38,165 nucleotides of DNA from Bacilli bacterium. GTDB lineage: Bacteria; Bacillota_I; Bacilli_A; RF39; UBA660. Positions 24,585 through 33,362 of the stretch are shown piece after piece; the stretch's first letter is position 1, and each line of letters starts with the position of its first letter. A program made the translations under genes and the position numbers. The stretch is from assembly GCA_017627015.1 (NCBI GenBank), contig JAGAHP010000012.1, positions 1-38,165 on the forward strand, given 5' to 3'. Under the pieces are notes generated by a model. That model saw only the letters and a list, made by a program, of their open reading frames with translations. It did not search any database and was not told where the DNA came from.

Positions 24585-27542
24585 ATCTGTTACAGTGAAT
24601 TTTAATGTCTTAGTATCAATTGTTACATCTTCAATTGTTATAGTGATATCTAGTTCATAATCACCTTTATCTGAGAATGTAACACTATCATCTGATTCAC
24701 TAGTTGTACAAGTTGATGCTGGAGTACAATTTGAATAAGTTATATCATAATCATCTGTTGTTAATTCTTTTCCATCTGCATCAGTTACTTTTATAAACTT
24801 AGATAAGTATGATACTTGTACATTCTTTTTAGCTGTTTGTGGAGAATCTACTGTTACAGTATAGTTATTTGGATTTATTTTTTTCTTAGTTCCTGTTACA
24901 CTAACTGGATTAGAATCACCACTTTGAGTAATATTATTATTTTGATACATTGCTCTTACTGTATAAGTTGCATCATATTGTTTTTTCTCGAATGAATAAC
25001 TTGTATTTGTAGTAAATGTCATAAAGTTTCCATTTTCATATATTGCATATCCAAATGCACCATTAGCAGCTTGCATTTCAGCAAATTTTTCTTCAATATG
25101 TTGTGCATATAAAACTTTATAATAATTCTTGAAGTAATCTAATGATGTAGTCTTTGGTTGTGCTACTCCGCCCCAATTTAATGTTACTTTTTTATCTGTT
25201 TCCGTTAGAGATAAATTTTTAGGTGTATCTAATTTGTTATATCTTGGAGAAACTGTACTAGGTTCAGTTCCTTTCTTACAATATTCAGATACAATCATAT
25301 CCCCAGGGGTATTAGCACTAGGCTTTTGAACTGGATATGTTTCCTTTTCTACCGACACTCTAACGACTGAGCTGGGTATATCAAAGGATTGTTTTGCATC
25401 TCTATTTACTAATGAGTCTACAATTTGTCTATATAATTGGTTCTTAACAACACCGTTCATATTGTAATAACCAGGTAATAATTTATCATAACCATACCAG
25501 ATAGCTACTGTAAGTTCTGGAGTATAACCAGCTGTCCATACGTCGTTAACAGCTCCTTGTGGATATCCATATTTAGCTATTGTTTCTGAATCTAGGTTTG
25601 TAGTACCAGTTTTAGCAGCTAATCTAACTCCATCAACAGTACCACCAATATTACCTGTACCTTCAACTGCATATAATAATGTATCTGTAATCATATATGC
25701 TGTTGCATCAGACATTGCTCTTACTTTTTTACTCTTTGTATTAACAGTTTTACCTGTATCTATGTATTCAATTTTTGAAACTGAATAAGGTTTATTGAAG
25801 TAACCACCATTACCAAATGCTGCATAAGCACCAGCAAGTTGTACTGGATTAGTACCAGTAAATGCTCCTAATGAGTGAGCTTCATGAAGTTTTCCTTCTG
25901 AATCTATTTCAGGAGTCATTCCTAAAGTAGTTACGAATTCTTTAATTTTAGCATTATCAACTGATTGGAATGCTTTAACAGCAGGAATGTTTCTTGATTC
26001 TGCTAATGCAACTTTTAATGTGATAGTTCCCATATAACTTCCGTCCCAGTTCTTTAATGCTGCACCACTACTATAAGTATATGGAGCATCTAAGAATGGA
26101 GTTGATAAACAGAAATTATTATATTCTATTGCAGGTCCATAATCGAATAATGGTTTAGCAGTTGAACCTATTTGTTTATTAACCATAGTTGCATAGTTAT
26201 ATTGTCTTTCACCTGTTCTATTTCTTCCTCCACCAATCGCAAGTATTGCTCCTGTTTGAGTATCTAGAACACCAACACCAGCTTGAATATATTCATCTTT
26301 CCATTCCCAAGTTTTACCGTTCATTATATCGTTTAATACTCTTTGTTTACCAGTATCAAGTGTAGTATAGATTTTCATACCTGTTGTATATGGACTTTTA
26401 CCAGTTTTTTCTTCAACTTCATCTAATACTATATCTATAAATGATTGGAACTCATTTCCAGCAACTTCTGGATTTGAATCTTTTATTAATGATTTAACAG
26501 GAATAGCTTTAGCCATTTTTTCTTCTTCTTCAGTTATATAACCATGTAGTTTCATTAAGTATAATACTGTATTTCTTCTTTTTTCTGTTTCTTCTGGGAA
26601 TCTATAAGGATCATATGCAGAAGGAGCTTGGAATAAACCAGCTATTATAGAAGCTTCAGCCAAGTTTATATCTGATACTGATTTACCAAAATAACTTTGA
26701 CAAGCTTGCTCAACACCATATGAACCATTTCCTAAGAAAGGAGTATTAACATAATATTCTAATATTTCTTCTTTAGTATAATTCTTTTCTAGTTTGAATA
26801 TAGAGATATAAATATCTGTAAATTTTCTTGTAATAGTTTGATCTACTGTAGTAAAGTTATTTTTAACAACTTGCATTGATATAGTAGAACCTCCACCAGC
26901 ATTACCATGATGAGTTAATTTATTAACTACTTGACCAGCAGCAGCTTTAGTAAATCTTGGTAAATCGAAACCATTATGTTGATAATATCTTGAGTCTTCT
27001 GTTGCTACTATAGCGTCTATTAATACTTGTGGTAGATCATCATAACTAACTTTCTTTCTCTTTTCAATACCAATCTTAGTTAATTGATTACCATCTTTAT
27101 CATATATAATTGATGATTCTGCTCTATATAAATTATCTGGATTAAAATCAGGTGCATTAATAACTATATATATTGAGAATACAATACCTGCTATTAAACC
27201 TAATAATATAAATAGTAATGCAGCATTTAATATAAATTTTAAAAATTTATGTTTTTTCTTTTTTCCTTTTTTCTTACTATTAGTACTTGTTTCTATATCT
27301 TTAGTACTACTTTTAGTCCCTTTTTTCTTCTTATTAGCCATTTTTTCATAACCTCCAGTTTTAATAAATAATACTATTCCTGCCAACCATATTATCATTA
27401 TAAATAGTCCCAGCAGAACACTTATAAACATTAAAAATATTATAAATAAAAATATTACTATATTAAAGATAGAAAAAACTGGATAATCTTTAATATAATT
27501 CTTAACAAAATTAAATTTTTCTTTTAAATCTATATTTTTCAT
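24582..27542 (-). CDS. ponA: Class A penicillin-binding protein (PBP1-like) with N-terminal two-helix extension
   Basis: A 986-residue bifunctional peptidoglycan synthase. From the ATG: two hydrophobic helices (about 26-60), a second possible start MANKKKK (27341) with a basic tail, membrane helix (105-131), glycosyltransferase domain with ATEDSRYYQHNGFD and GGSTISMQ, and transpeptidase domain with STAK (460-463), SRN (516-518) and KTG (644-646). A fibronectin-III-like domain and a second beta-rich domain follow (780-986). The ATG at 27542 has AGGAG at 7 bases and starts two bases after the recU stop. GGAGG also precedes MANKKKK by 10 bases, so a shorter standard PBP may also be made. The paired recU-ponA order is as in B. 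subtilis. Confidence 0.93.
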   Translation of the reverse strand: MKNIDLKEKFNFVKNYIKDYPVFSIFNIVIFLFIIFLMFISVLLGLFIMIIWLAGIVLFIKTGGYEKMANKKKKGTKSSTKDIETSTNSKKKGKKKKHKFLKFILNAALLFILLGLIAGIVFSIYIVINAPDFNPDNLYRAESSIIYDKDGNQLTKIGIEKRKKVSYDDLPQVLIDAIVATEDSRYYQHNGFDLPRFTKAAAGQVVNKLTHHGNAGGGSTISMQVVKNNFTTVDQTITRKFTDIYISIFKLEKNYTKEEILEYYVNTPFLGNGSYGVEQACQSYFGKSVSDINLAEASIIAGLFQAPSAYDPYRFPEETEKRRNTVLYLMKLHGYITEEEEKMAKAIPVKSLIKDSNPEVAGNEFQSFIDIVLDEVEEKTGKSPYTTGMKIYTTLDTGKQRVLNDIMNGKTWEWKDEYIQAGVGVLDTQTGAILAIGGGRNRTGERQYNYATMVNKQIGSTAKPLFDYGPAIEYNNFCLSTPFLDAPYTYSSGAALKNWDGSYMGTITLKVALAESRNIPAVKAFQSVDNAKIKEFVTTLGMTPEIDSEGKLHEAHSLGAFTGTNPVQLAGAYAAFGNGGYFNKPYSVSKIEYIDTGKTVNTKSKKVRAMSDATAYMITDTLLYAVEGTGNIGGTVDGVRLAAKTGTTNLDSETIAKYGYPQGAVNDVWTAGYTPELTVAIWYGYDKLLPGYYNMNGVVKNQLYRQIVDSLVNRDAKQSFDIPSSVVRVSVEKETYPVQKPSANTPGDMIVSEYCKKGTEPSTVSPRYNKLDTPKNLSLTETDKKVTLNWGGVAQPKTTSLDYFKNYYKVLYAQHIEEKFAEMQAANGAFGYAIYENGNFMTFTTNTSYSFEKKQYDATYTVRAMYQNNNITQSGDSNPVSVTGTKKKINPNNYTVTVDSPQTAKKNVQVSYLSKFIKVTDADGKELTTDDYDITYSNCTPASTCTTSESDDSVTFSDKGDYELDITITIEDVTIDTKTLKFTVTD

Positions 27543-27544
27543 AA

Positions 27545-28108
27545 TCACTCTCCTATATATTCATCTATAATTTTTAGGTAATCAATAATTGGATTGAAAC
27601 CATCTTTTAATAAATATCCCTTATCTTCAATATATGAGATAGGAACCGATTTTCTTTCATTATTATTTATATAAGATATAAAATCTTCAGTAAATAATAA
27701 AAAAGTTTTTCCTAGTGTAGTAAATCTAATTATTAAAAATGATATTCCACCATGTTTAATTATTCTTTCTAGATGTACTATCTGGTGTTTGTGAATATTA
27801 TTTAAACTAAATGATGTTTTAGATTTAGTTTCTTTAGCTTCAAAGTCTATATATTTACCTTTATATATACCATTATAATCTGTAGTAGAAGGTACTTCAT
27901 AATAAGCTTCTGTTATTTTAGTATTGATTCTTTTATTATAATTTACTTTTACTACTTTAATTGGTGTAGGCTTTTTATATATAACTGCGATATCATTTTC
28001 TAAATAATATTTATTTGAACTATTTATATCACTTTCTAAAGTCATACCACGTTTACCATATTCTATGTAGCTAGATGACTTATTATCTTTTTTATTCGGA
28101 TAGTTCAT
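27545..28108 (-). CDS. recU: Holliday junction resolvase RecU
   Basis: A 187-residue RecU that cuts Holliday junctions in recombination and chromosome segregation. Visible are YGKRGMTLE near residue 17-25 and the nuclease core TTDYNGIYKGKYIDFEAKET (D77, D88, E90, K92), then HQIVHLERI. Length is normal. The ATG at 28108 follows AGGTGGTAAT, with a minus-strand TATAAT at 28129-28124. It leads the recU-ponA operon. Confidence 0.96.
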   Translation of the reverse strand: MNYPNKKDNKSSSYIEYGKRGMTLESDINSSNKYYLENDIAVIYKKPTPIKVVKVNYNKRINTKITEAYYEVPSTTDYNGIYKGKYIDFEAKETKSKTSFSLNNIHKHQIVHLERIIKHGGISFLIIRFTTLGKTFLLFTEDFISYINNNERKSVPISYIEDKGYLLKDGFNPIIDYLKIIDEYIGE

Positions 28109-28270
28109 ATTACCACCTATTTAATTATACTATATTTTTAATTATAAAGATAGGTTAAACCTTAAAAAAATGATTAATTTTTGTTAGTTAAATTCTAAAT
28201 ATTATATATAATGTCGAAACTAATGAATTTTATTATTTATATTGATAAACTATATTTTAAGGAGGATACC

Positions 28271-28384
28271 ATGAACAATTTATGTGCAATATTAGTTTTA
28301 AATAGTATTATAGAGGATGTAATAGAAACAAAATATAATCTTAACTATGAATTATGTAAAACCAGTAAAACAATAGTAAATTGA
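28271..28384 (+). CDS. Candidate 37-residue small protein
   Basis: An ORF with an ideal AAGGAGGA SD at optimal distance from ATG 28271, ending at TGA 28382-28384. The product (starts MNNLCAILVLN, ends TSKTIVN) is short, weakly hydrophobic at its N-terminus and has two cysteines. A TATAAT about 60 bases upstream (around 28206) could drive it. The -35 box of gpsB overlaps its stop codon. The layout faintly recalls Spo0E-like peptides, but the signature is not present, so I do not assign it. A leader or regulatory peptide is also possible. Confidence 0.5.
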   Translation: MNNLCAILVLNSIIEDVIETKYNLNYELCKTSKTIVN

Positions 28385-28409
28385 CAAAGGTAATATTTCT
28401 TCTTATAAT
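28381..28409 (+). promoter_or_regulatory. gpsB promoter
   Basis: Perfect TTGACA (28381-28386), 17-base spacer, perfect TATAAT (28404-28409); may also supply rnpB. Confidence 0.88.
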
Positions 28410-28427
28410 TATATGTAGGTGATTTTT

Positions 28428-28751
28428 GTGAAGAATGAAATAGTGTTAAGTTCAGATACTTTATTAAATTGGGATTTTAAACTTGATGCAAGGGGTTATA
28501 GACCACAAGAAGTAGATAAGGTCTTAGATATTGTTATTAATGACTATAAAACTTTTGCTAAAAAAGAGAAAGCATATCAAGATAAAATTGAAGAATTAAA
28601 CAAAGAAATACTTGATTTAAAACATCAATTAAGAAGTGCTAATGATAGTATGCAAATTATTAAGAGTAGTGAAAAAGAAATGACTAATCTTGATATTATA
28701 AGAAGAGTTTCTCAATTAGAAAAAATAGTATTTGGCGATAAAGAACAATAA
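28428..28751 (+). CDS. gpsB: Cell division protein GpsB
   Basis: A 107-residue DivIVA-family adaptor that links the divisome to PBP1 and other wall enzymes. The N-terminal lipid-/PBP-binding domain shows WDFKLDARGYRPQEVDKVLDIVINDYKTF; a coiled coil and a C-terminal trimerisation segment (LDIIRRVSQLEKIVFG) follow. The GTG at 28428 is preferred because AGGTGATT lies just upstream; a GTG at 28419 is inside the SD. It has a consensus promoter and is followed directly by rnpB, as in B. subtilis. Its PBP partner, ponA, is encoded nearby on the other strand. Confidence 0.95.
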   Translation: MKNEIVLSSDTLLNWDFKLDARGYRPQEVDKVLDIVINDYKTFAKKEKAYQDKIEELNKEILDLKHQLRSANDSMQIIKSSEKEMTNLDIIRRVSQLEKIVFGDKEQ

Positions 28752-29097
28752 TAATTTTTAGGCAAACGCTGCATTTTAAACGTAATGTAGAGGAAAGTCC
28801 ATGCTCGCACCGCTTCTGTGATGACGGTAGTGTTTGTGTATAGGGAATAAATAACCTATAGTAGCTTTTTGCTAACGGCGAAAAAAGTCCTAAGGGTAAC
28901 TACGGGCAATTTTCATAAAGTGCCGCAGTGACGATATTTCTTGAAAAAGAAGAGTGAAACGTTGGTAAACCCCGCAAGCGAGAAACCCAAAATATGGTAG
29001 GGGAACCTTCAGAGGAGAACTGAATCTAATGAAGGATGATTATTCATAGATAAATGTTTGCCACCTTTATGGTACAAAACATGGCTTATTAAGATTA
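28750..29097 (+). ncRNA. rnpB: RNase P RNA (type B)
   Basis: The catalytic RNA that matures tRNA 5' ends. Conserved blocks are visible: GAGGAAAGTCCATGCTCGC near 28793, GTGCCGCAGTGACG near 28920, GTAAACCCC(GC) near 28965, GCGAGAAACCCAAA near 28977, GTAGGGGAACCTTC near 28997 and ACAAAACATGGCTTA near 29075. Type B, like B. subtilis. Ends are estimated by pairing AATAATTT near 28750 with AAGATTATT near 29090, so they may shift by about 10 bases. The 5' end touches the gpsB stop codon. Confidence 0.95.
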
Positions 29098-29122
29098 TTA
29101 TTAATATATAAGGAGAGTATAA

Positions 29123-29611
29123 ATGAAAGATATTGGAGAAAAGATTAAAGAGGCTAGAACTAAAACAGGTATTTCTGTTGAAGAAGCAGCAGAAGATCTA
29201 AACTATAAAGTATCTCAATTAGAAGATATAGAAAATGGTAATTATAAAAATTTTAAAGATAAATTTGTATTAAAAACAATAGTTACAGATTATTCTAAAT
29301 ATTTAGGATTAGATGTAGAAGAAATTATAGATGAATTTAATGACTTTGTATTTGAATCTACTTCTAAAATACCATTAGATGATATAGCTAAAGCAAGCAA
29401 GATTAAAGAAAAAGAAGAAGATGTTAAAATAGCATCTCCATATACAGCAACAGAAGAAAAAAATAAAATACCAAAATCAGTATTTATAATACTATTTATA
29501 TTATTATTAATAGCGATTGGAGTATTTTGTTATATACAATTTAAACCAAAAGCTAATAAATCATTTGATATAAGTTATAATGTAGGAGTAGAATATGAAG
29601 AAAGAATTTAA
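29123..29611 (+). CDS. RodZ-like HTH membrane protein
   Basis: A 162-residue protein with an N-terminal Cro/C1-type helix-turn-helix (GEKIKEARTKTGISVEEAAEDLNYKVSQLEDIENG) and a single membrane helix (about 121-143), the RodZ/YmfM pattern that links MreB to the wall machinery. The extracellular C-terminal part is only about 18 residues, much shorter than in full RodZ. AAGGAG precedes the ATG. It overlaps pgsA by 17 bases, the same order as ymfM-pgsA in B. subtilis. Confidence 0.88.
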   Translation: MKDIGEKIKEARTKTGISVEEAAEDLNYKVSQLEDIENGNYKNFKDKFVLKTIVTDYSKYLGLDVEEIIDEFNDFVFESTSKIPLDDIAKASKIKEKEEDVKIASPYTATEEKNKIPKSVFIILFILLLIAIGVFCYIQFKPKANKSFDISYNVGVEYEERI

Positions 29612-30206
29612 TAAAAATATACCAAACTATTTAACTATATCTAGAATTATTATTTCACTAATAGTAATAATATTTCTATTATTTCCATTTGATATGGTTA
29701 ATATAGGATTTCCAAAATATTTAATAAATGGAACATTAATTATAGATGTTAAACTTGTTATAGCAGCAGTATTATTTGTAATAGCTTCTGTAACAGATTT
29801 CTTTGATGGATATCTAGCTAGAAAATATAACTGCGTTTCAGATATTGGAAAAGTAACTGATGCGATAGCAGATAAAATATTAGTTAATTCTATATTAATA
29901 ATATTATCTGGACAAGGTTATATATCACCAATAATTCCAGTAGTAATTATACTAAGAGATACAGTAGTAAATACAATTAAAATGGTAGCAGGTAATAATG
30001 GAGATGTAGTAGCAGCAATAAAAACTGGTAAATTTAAAACAGCATTTTTAATGATAGGTATTACATTAAAATTAATTGGTAATTTTCCAGCAGGTTTATG
30101 GAATATATCACTAGATGATTTCTTCTTAGTAACTGCAACTATATTATCTTTAGTATCTGGATATGAATACTTTGTAATATATAAAAAATATTTCAAAAAG
30201 AATTAA
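29595..30206 (+). CDS. pgsA: CDP-diacylglycerol-glycerol-3-phosphate phosphatidyltransferase
   Basis: A 203-residue integral membrane enzyme making phosphatidylglycerol phosphate, the first committed step to phosphatidylglycerol. It carries the CDP-alcohol phosphotransferase motif D(x)2DG(x)2AR(x)8G(x)3D(x)3D, seen as DFFDGYLARKYNCVSDIGKVTDAIAD. About six hydrophobic helices are present, and NIPNYLTISRI at the start is typical of PgsA. It overlaps the RodZ-like gene by 17 bases and ends before a strong terminator. Confidence 0.93.
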   Translation: MKKEFNKNIPNYLTISRIIISLIVIIFLLFPFDMVNIGFPKYLINGTLIIDVKLVIAAVLFVIASVTDFFDGYLARKYNCVSDIGKVTDAIADKILVNSILIILSGQGYISPIIPVVIILRDTVVNTIKMVAGNNGDVVAAIKTGKFKTAFLMIGITLKLIGNFPAGLWNISLDDFFLVTATILSLVSGYEYFVIYKKYFKKN

Positions 30207-30210
30207 ATTG

Positions 30211-30241
30211 AAAGAGTTTTTGAACAAAAAACTCTTTTTTT
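30211..30241 (+). terminator. Terminator of rodZ-like-pgsA operon
   Basis: 11-bp perfect stem AAAGAGTTTTT / AAAAACTCTTT, 5-base loop GAACA, T-run. Confidence 0.88.
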
Positions 30242-30281
30242 ATAAGCAAAAATAAGTGTTTTACATCAAAAAATAAAAAAA

Positions 30282-30295
30282 CAAACAAACGTTTG
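30282..30295 (+). promoter_or_regulatory. LexA (DinR)-type SOS box of recA
   Basis: CAAAC-AAAC-GTTTG, which fits the Firmicute pattern CGAAC-N4-GTTCG with G/C to A/T changes in each arm. It lies immediately upstream of the recA -35 box. Confidence 0.65.
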
Positions 30296-30303
30296 AAAAG
30301 TAC

Positions 30304-30332
30304 TTGATTTATGAAATTTTATGTTATATAAT
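30304..30332 (+). promoter_or_regulatory. recA promoter
   Basis: TTGATT (30304-30309), 17-base spacer, TATAAT (30327-30332). Confidence 0.75.
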
Positions 30333-30364
30333 GTTATTGTATTCAGTTAGGAGGAAAACATAAA

Positions 30365-31387
30365 ATGGCAAAGGTAAACGAAACAAACGATAAGGATAAA
30401 ATATTATCACAAGTATTAACAGATATTGAAAAACAATTTGGTAAAGGAGCAATAATGAAATTAGGAAGCGAATCACATTTAGAAGTAGATTCAGTTTCAA
30501 GTGGTTCTTTATCATTAGATATAGCTTTAGGTATTGGAGGATATCCTAAAGGAAGAATAGTAGAAATATATGGACCAGAATCAAGTGGTAAAACTACATT
30601 CGCACTTCACGCAATTGCAGAAGTACAAAAAAATGGTGGAAGAGCAGCATTTATAGATGCAGAACATGCTTTAGATCCAGTATATGCTAAAAACTTGGGA
30701 GTTAATATAGATGAATTATTATTATCTCAACCAGATACAGGAGAACAAGCTTTAGAAATATGTGATGCTCTTGTTAAGAGTGGTGCTATTAATATTGTTG
30801 TTATAGACTCAGTAGCGGCTCTTGTTCCACAAGCAGAAATTGAAGGTGAAATGGGAGATAACCATGTAGGTTTACAAGCTAGATTAATGTCTCAAGCATT
30901 AAGAAAATTATCAGGAACTATTAATAAAACTAATACAATCGCAATATTTATTAACCAATTAAGAGAAAAAGTTGGAGTATTATTTGGTAATCCAGAAACT
31001 ACTACTGGAGGTAGAGCATTAAAATTCTATTCATCTATAAGAATGGATGTAAGAAGAAGTGAAGCAATTAAACAAGGAGATAATGTTATTGGAAGCTTTA
31101 CTAAAGTTAAGATTGTTAAGAATAAAGTAGCGCCTCCATTTAAAACAGCTAATATTGAAATAATGTATGGAACAGGTATAAGTAAAGAAGGAGAAATTAT
31201 TGACTTAGCTGTAGAAGATGGATTAATTGAAAAGAGTGGATCTTGGTATTCATATAATGGAGATAAGATTGGTCAAGGTAGAGAAACAGTTAAAGTAATG
31301 TTAAAAGAAAATCCTAAATTAGCTACTGAACTTGAAAATAAGATAAGAGAAAATCATAATTTAAAAGTAAAAAAAGAAGAAAAATAA
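30365..31387 (+). CDS. recA: Recombinase RecA
   Basis: A 340-residue ATP-dependent strand-exchange protein that also triggers LexA self-cleavage. Walker [41 protein letters not shown], loop L2 region and GGRALKFY are all conserved. AGGAGG precedes the ATG. Upstream are a consensus-like promoter and a LexA-type box; a hairpin follows the stop. The region continues to asnB and rny, and recA-rny proximity is a Bacilli feature. Confidence 0.98.
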   Translation: MAKVNETNDKDKILSQVLTDIEKQFGKGAIMKLGSESHLEVDSVSSGSLSLDIALGIGGYPKGRIVEIYGPESSGKTTFALHAIAEVQKNGGRAAFIDAEHALDPVYAKNLGVNIDELLLSQPDTGEQALEICDALVKSGAINIVVIDSVAALVPQAEIEGEMGDNHVGLQARLMSQALRKLSGTINKTNTIAIFINQLREKVGVLFGNPETTTGGRALKFYSSIRMDVRRSEAIKQGDNVIGSFTKVKIVKNKVAPPFKTANIEIMYGTGISKEGEIIDLAVEDGLIEKSGSWYSYNGDKIGQGRETVKVMLKENPKLATELENKIRENHNLKVKKEEK

Positions 31388-31400
31388 TTCTTCTTTTTCT
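31371..31400 (+). terminator. Terminator after recA
   Basis: 11-bp A/G-T/C stem 31371-31381 / 31388-31398 overlapping the stop; short, interrupted T-run. Confidence 0.65.
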
Positions 31401-31454
31401 TTTATTTATATAGGATAAGTGTTATAATTTTATATGTGAAATAGGAGAAGTAAT

Positions 31455-33290
31455 ATGTGTGGAATAGTAGGATACGTATCAAGTAAAAAAGCAAAATTAG
31501 AAACTATTGAAAAAATGGCCAATAAAATTATACATAGAGGACCAGATGCATTCGGATACTTTGTTGAAGGTAATGTTGCATTAGGTCATAGAAGATTATC
31601 AATTATAGATTTAGCTAATGGTAAACAACCAATGGAAAGTGATGATGGTAATTTAGTAATTGTATTTAATGGTGAAATATATAACTTTTTAGAATTAAGA
31701 GAAGACTTAAAACTAAGTGGATATAAATTTAAAACTAATTCTGATACAGAAGTTCTTTTAAAAGGATATCAAGAATGGGGATCTAAAGTAACTACTAAAC
31801 TTAGAGGTATGTTTGCGTTTGCTATATATAATAAAGAGACAAAAGAATTATTTATGGCAAGAGATCAGTGGGGTATTAAACCTTTATATTATGGTAAGTT
31901 TGGTAATACATTTATATTTGGTTCTGAAATAAAAGTATTTATAGATCATCCTGACTTTGTAAAAGAATTTAATGGAGATATTTTATCTGCTTATCTCTGT
32001 TTTAACTCTGTACCAACAGAAGAAACATTCTTTAAAGGTGTTTATAAATTAAAACCAGGACATCAATTAACTTATAAAAATGGAAAAATTAATATAGAAA
32101 GATTCTTTAAATTAGAATTTGAAGTATCAGATAAAACGGATGAAGAATTAATTGAAGATTTAAAAGAAGCTATGAAAGATTCGGTAGAACATCATAAAAT
32201 ATCTGATGTTGAAGTAGGTTCATTCCTTTCTGGTGGAGTAGATTCTTCATATGTAGTTTCATTATTAAAACCAGATAAAACATATACTGCATCTTTTGAT
32301 ACTAAATACTCAAAATATGATGAAATAGGTAAAGCAAAAGATTTATGTAAAAAACTTAAAATACATAACAAGGCATCTGTAGTAACAAAAGAAGAATATT
32401 TAGAAGAATTTCCTAAGATTATGTATTATATGGATGAACCACTTGCGGATCCAGCTGTTATCGCATTATACTTTGTTGCAAAAGAAGCTTCTAAAGACGT
32501 AAAAGTAGTAACATCTGGAGAAGGCGCAGATGAATTATTCTGTGGATATACAGGTGGAGACTTTAGAGAAGAAGTAGATAATGCTTGGTATAACAAGATT
32601 CCGTATCCTATTAGACATCTTGCATCAATGCTTGTATCTGATTATAGATTAAGAGAGAAAAAAGGTCTTAACTTTATATATAGAAGAGGTCAAAAACTAG
32701 AAAACTATTTTATAGGTTGTACTAGAGTATTCTCTGATCAAGAAGCTATGAATATAGTTAAATTAAAAAATCAAATACATACAAAAGATATAACTAAACC
32801 ATATTATGAAGAATATAAAAATGAACCAGATATTATAAAAAGACAAGTAATAGATTTTTACTTCTGTTTAGTAAATGATTTCTTAGCGGGAGTAGATAGA
32901 AATACTATGATTTTCTCTTTAGAAGCTAGAACTCCATTTCTTGATAAAGAAGTATATGAAGTAGCTAGAAAACTACCTAAGCACTTAAAAGTAAATGATG
33001 AAACTACAAAAGTAGGGCTTAGAATGGCAGCTAAATCAGTAATTCCAAATTCATCTTATAAAACTACAAAATTAGGTTTTCCTGTTCCATTAAGAAACTG
33101 GGTAAGAGAAGATGATTTATATAATAAAATAAAAGAAAAATTTGAATCACCAGTCGCAGAAAAGTTCTTTAAAAAGAAAAAAATACTTAAACTTTTAGAA
33201 CAACATAGATCTGGTAAAGTAGATTGTTATAAAAAAGTATGGAATATATATACATTCCTAGTTTGGTATGAACAATTCTTTGAAGTCTAG
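31455..33290 (+). CDS. asnB: Asparagine synthetase (glutamine-hydrolysing)
   Basis: A 611-residue enzyme that makes asparagine from aspartate, glutamine and ATP. The N-terminal Cys2 nucleophile (MCGIVGYV) forms the glutaminase; RGPDA, GHRRLSIID and FNGEIYN bind glutamine. The synthetase domain has the pyrophosphate loop SGGVDSS (~260) and GEGADELFCGY. Length is typical. AGGAG precedes the ATG and TATAAT lies in the leader. It sits between recA and rny, where B. subtilis has other genes. Confidence 0.96.
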   Translation: MCGIVGYVSSKKAKLETIEKMANKIIHRGPDAFGYFVEGNVALGHRRLSIIDLANGKQPMESDDGNLVIVFNGEIYNFLELREDLKLSGYKFKTNSDTEVLLKGYQEWGSKVTTKLRGMFAFAIYNKETKELFMARDQWGIKPLYYGKFGNTFIFGSEIKVFIDHPDFVKEFNGDILSAYLCFNSVPTEETFFKGVYKLKPGHQLTYKNGKINIERFFKLEFEVSDKTDEELIEDLKEAMKDSVEHHKISDVEVGSFLSGGVDSSYVVSLLKPDKTYTASFDTKYSKYDEIGKAKDLCKKLKIHNKASVVTKEEYLEEFPKIMYYMDEPLADPAVIALYFVAKEASKDVKVVTSGEGADELFCGYTGGDFREEVDNAWYNKIPYPIRHLASMLVSDYRLREKKGLNFIYRRGQKLENYFIGCTRVFSDQEAMNIVKLKNQIHTKDITKPYYEEYKNEPDIIKRQVIDFYFCLVNDFLAGVDRNTMIFSLEARTPFLDKEVYEVARKLPKHLKVNDETTKVGLRMAAKSVIPNSSYKTTKLGFPVPLRNWVREDDLYNKIKEKFESPVAEKFFKKKKILKLLEQHRSGKVDCYKKVWNIYTFLVWYEQFFEV

Positions 33291-33307
33291 TAATAGACTT
33301 CTTTTTT
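33282..33307 (+). terminator. Terminator after asnB
   Basis: 7-bp stem GAAGTCT / AGACTTC, 6-base loop, T-run; overlaps the stop. Confidence 0.8.
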
Positions 33308-33362
33308 ATTTGAGATTATTAACTTAAAATGGTATAATTATAAAAGAATAGTAGGTGATAAG

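Noticed and set aside
29918..30196. 92-residue minus-strand ORF
   Set aside because: Antisense shadow of pgsA, which carries the full CDP-alcohol phosphotransferase motif.
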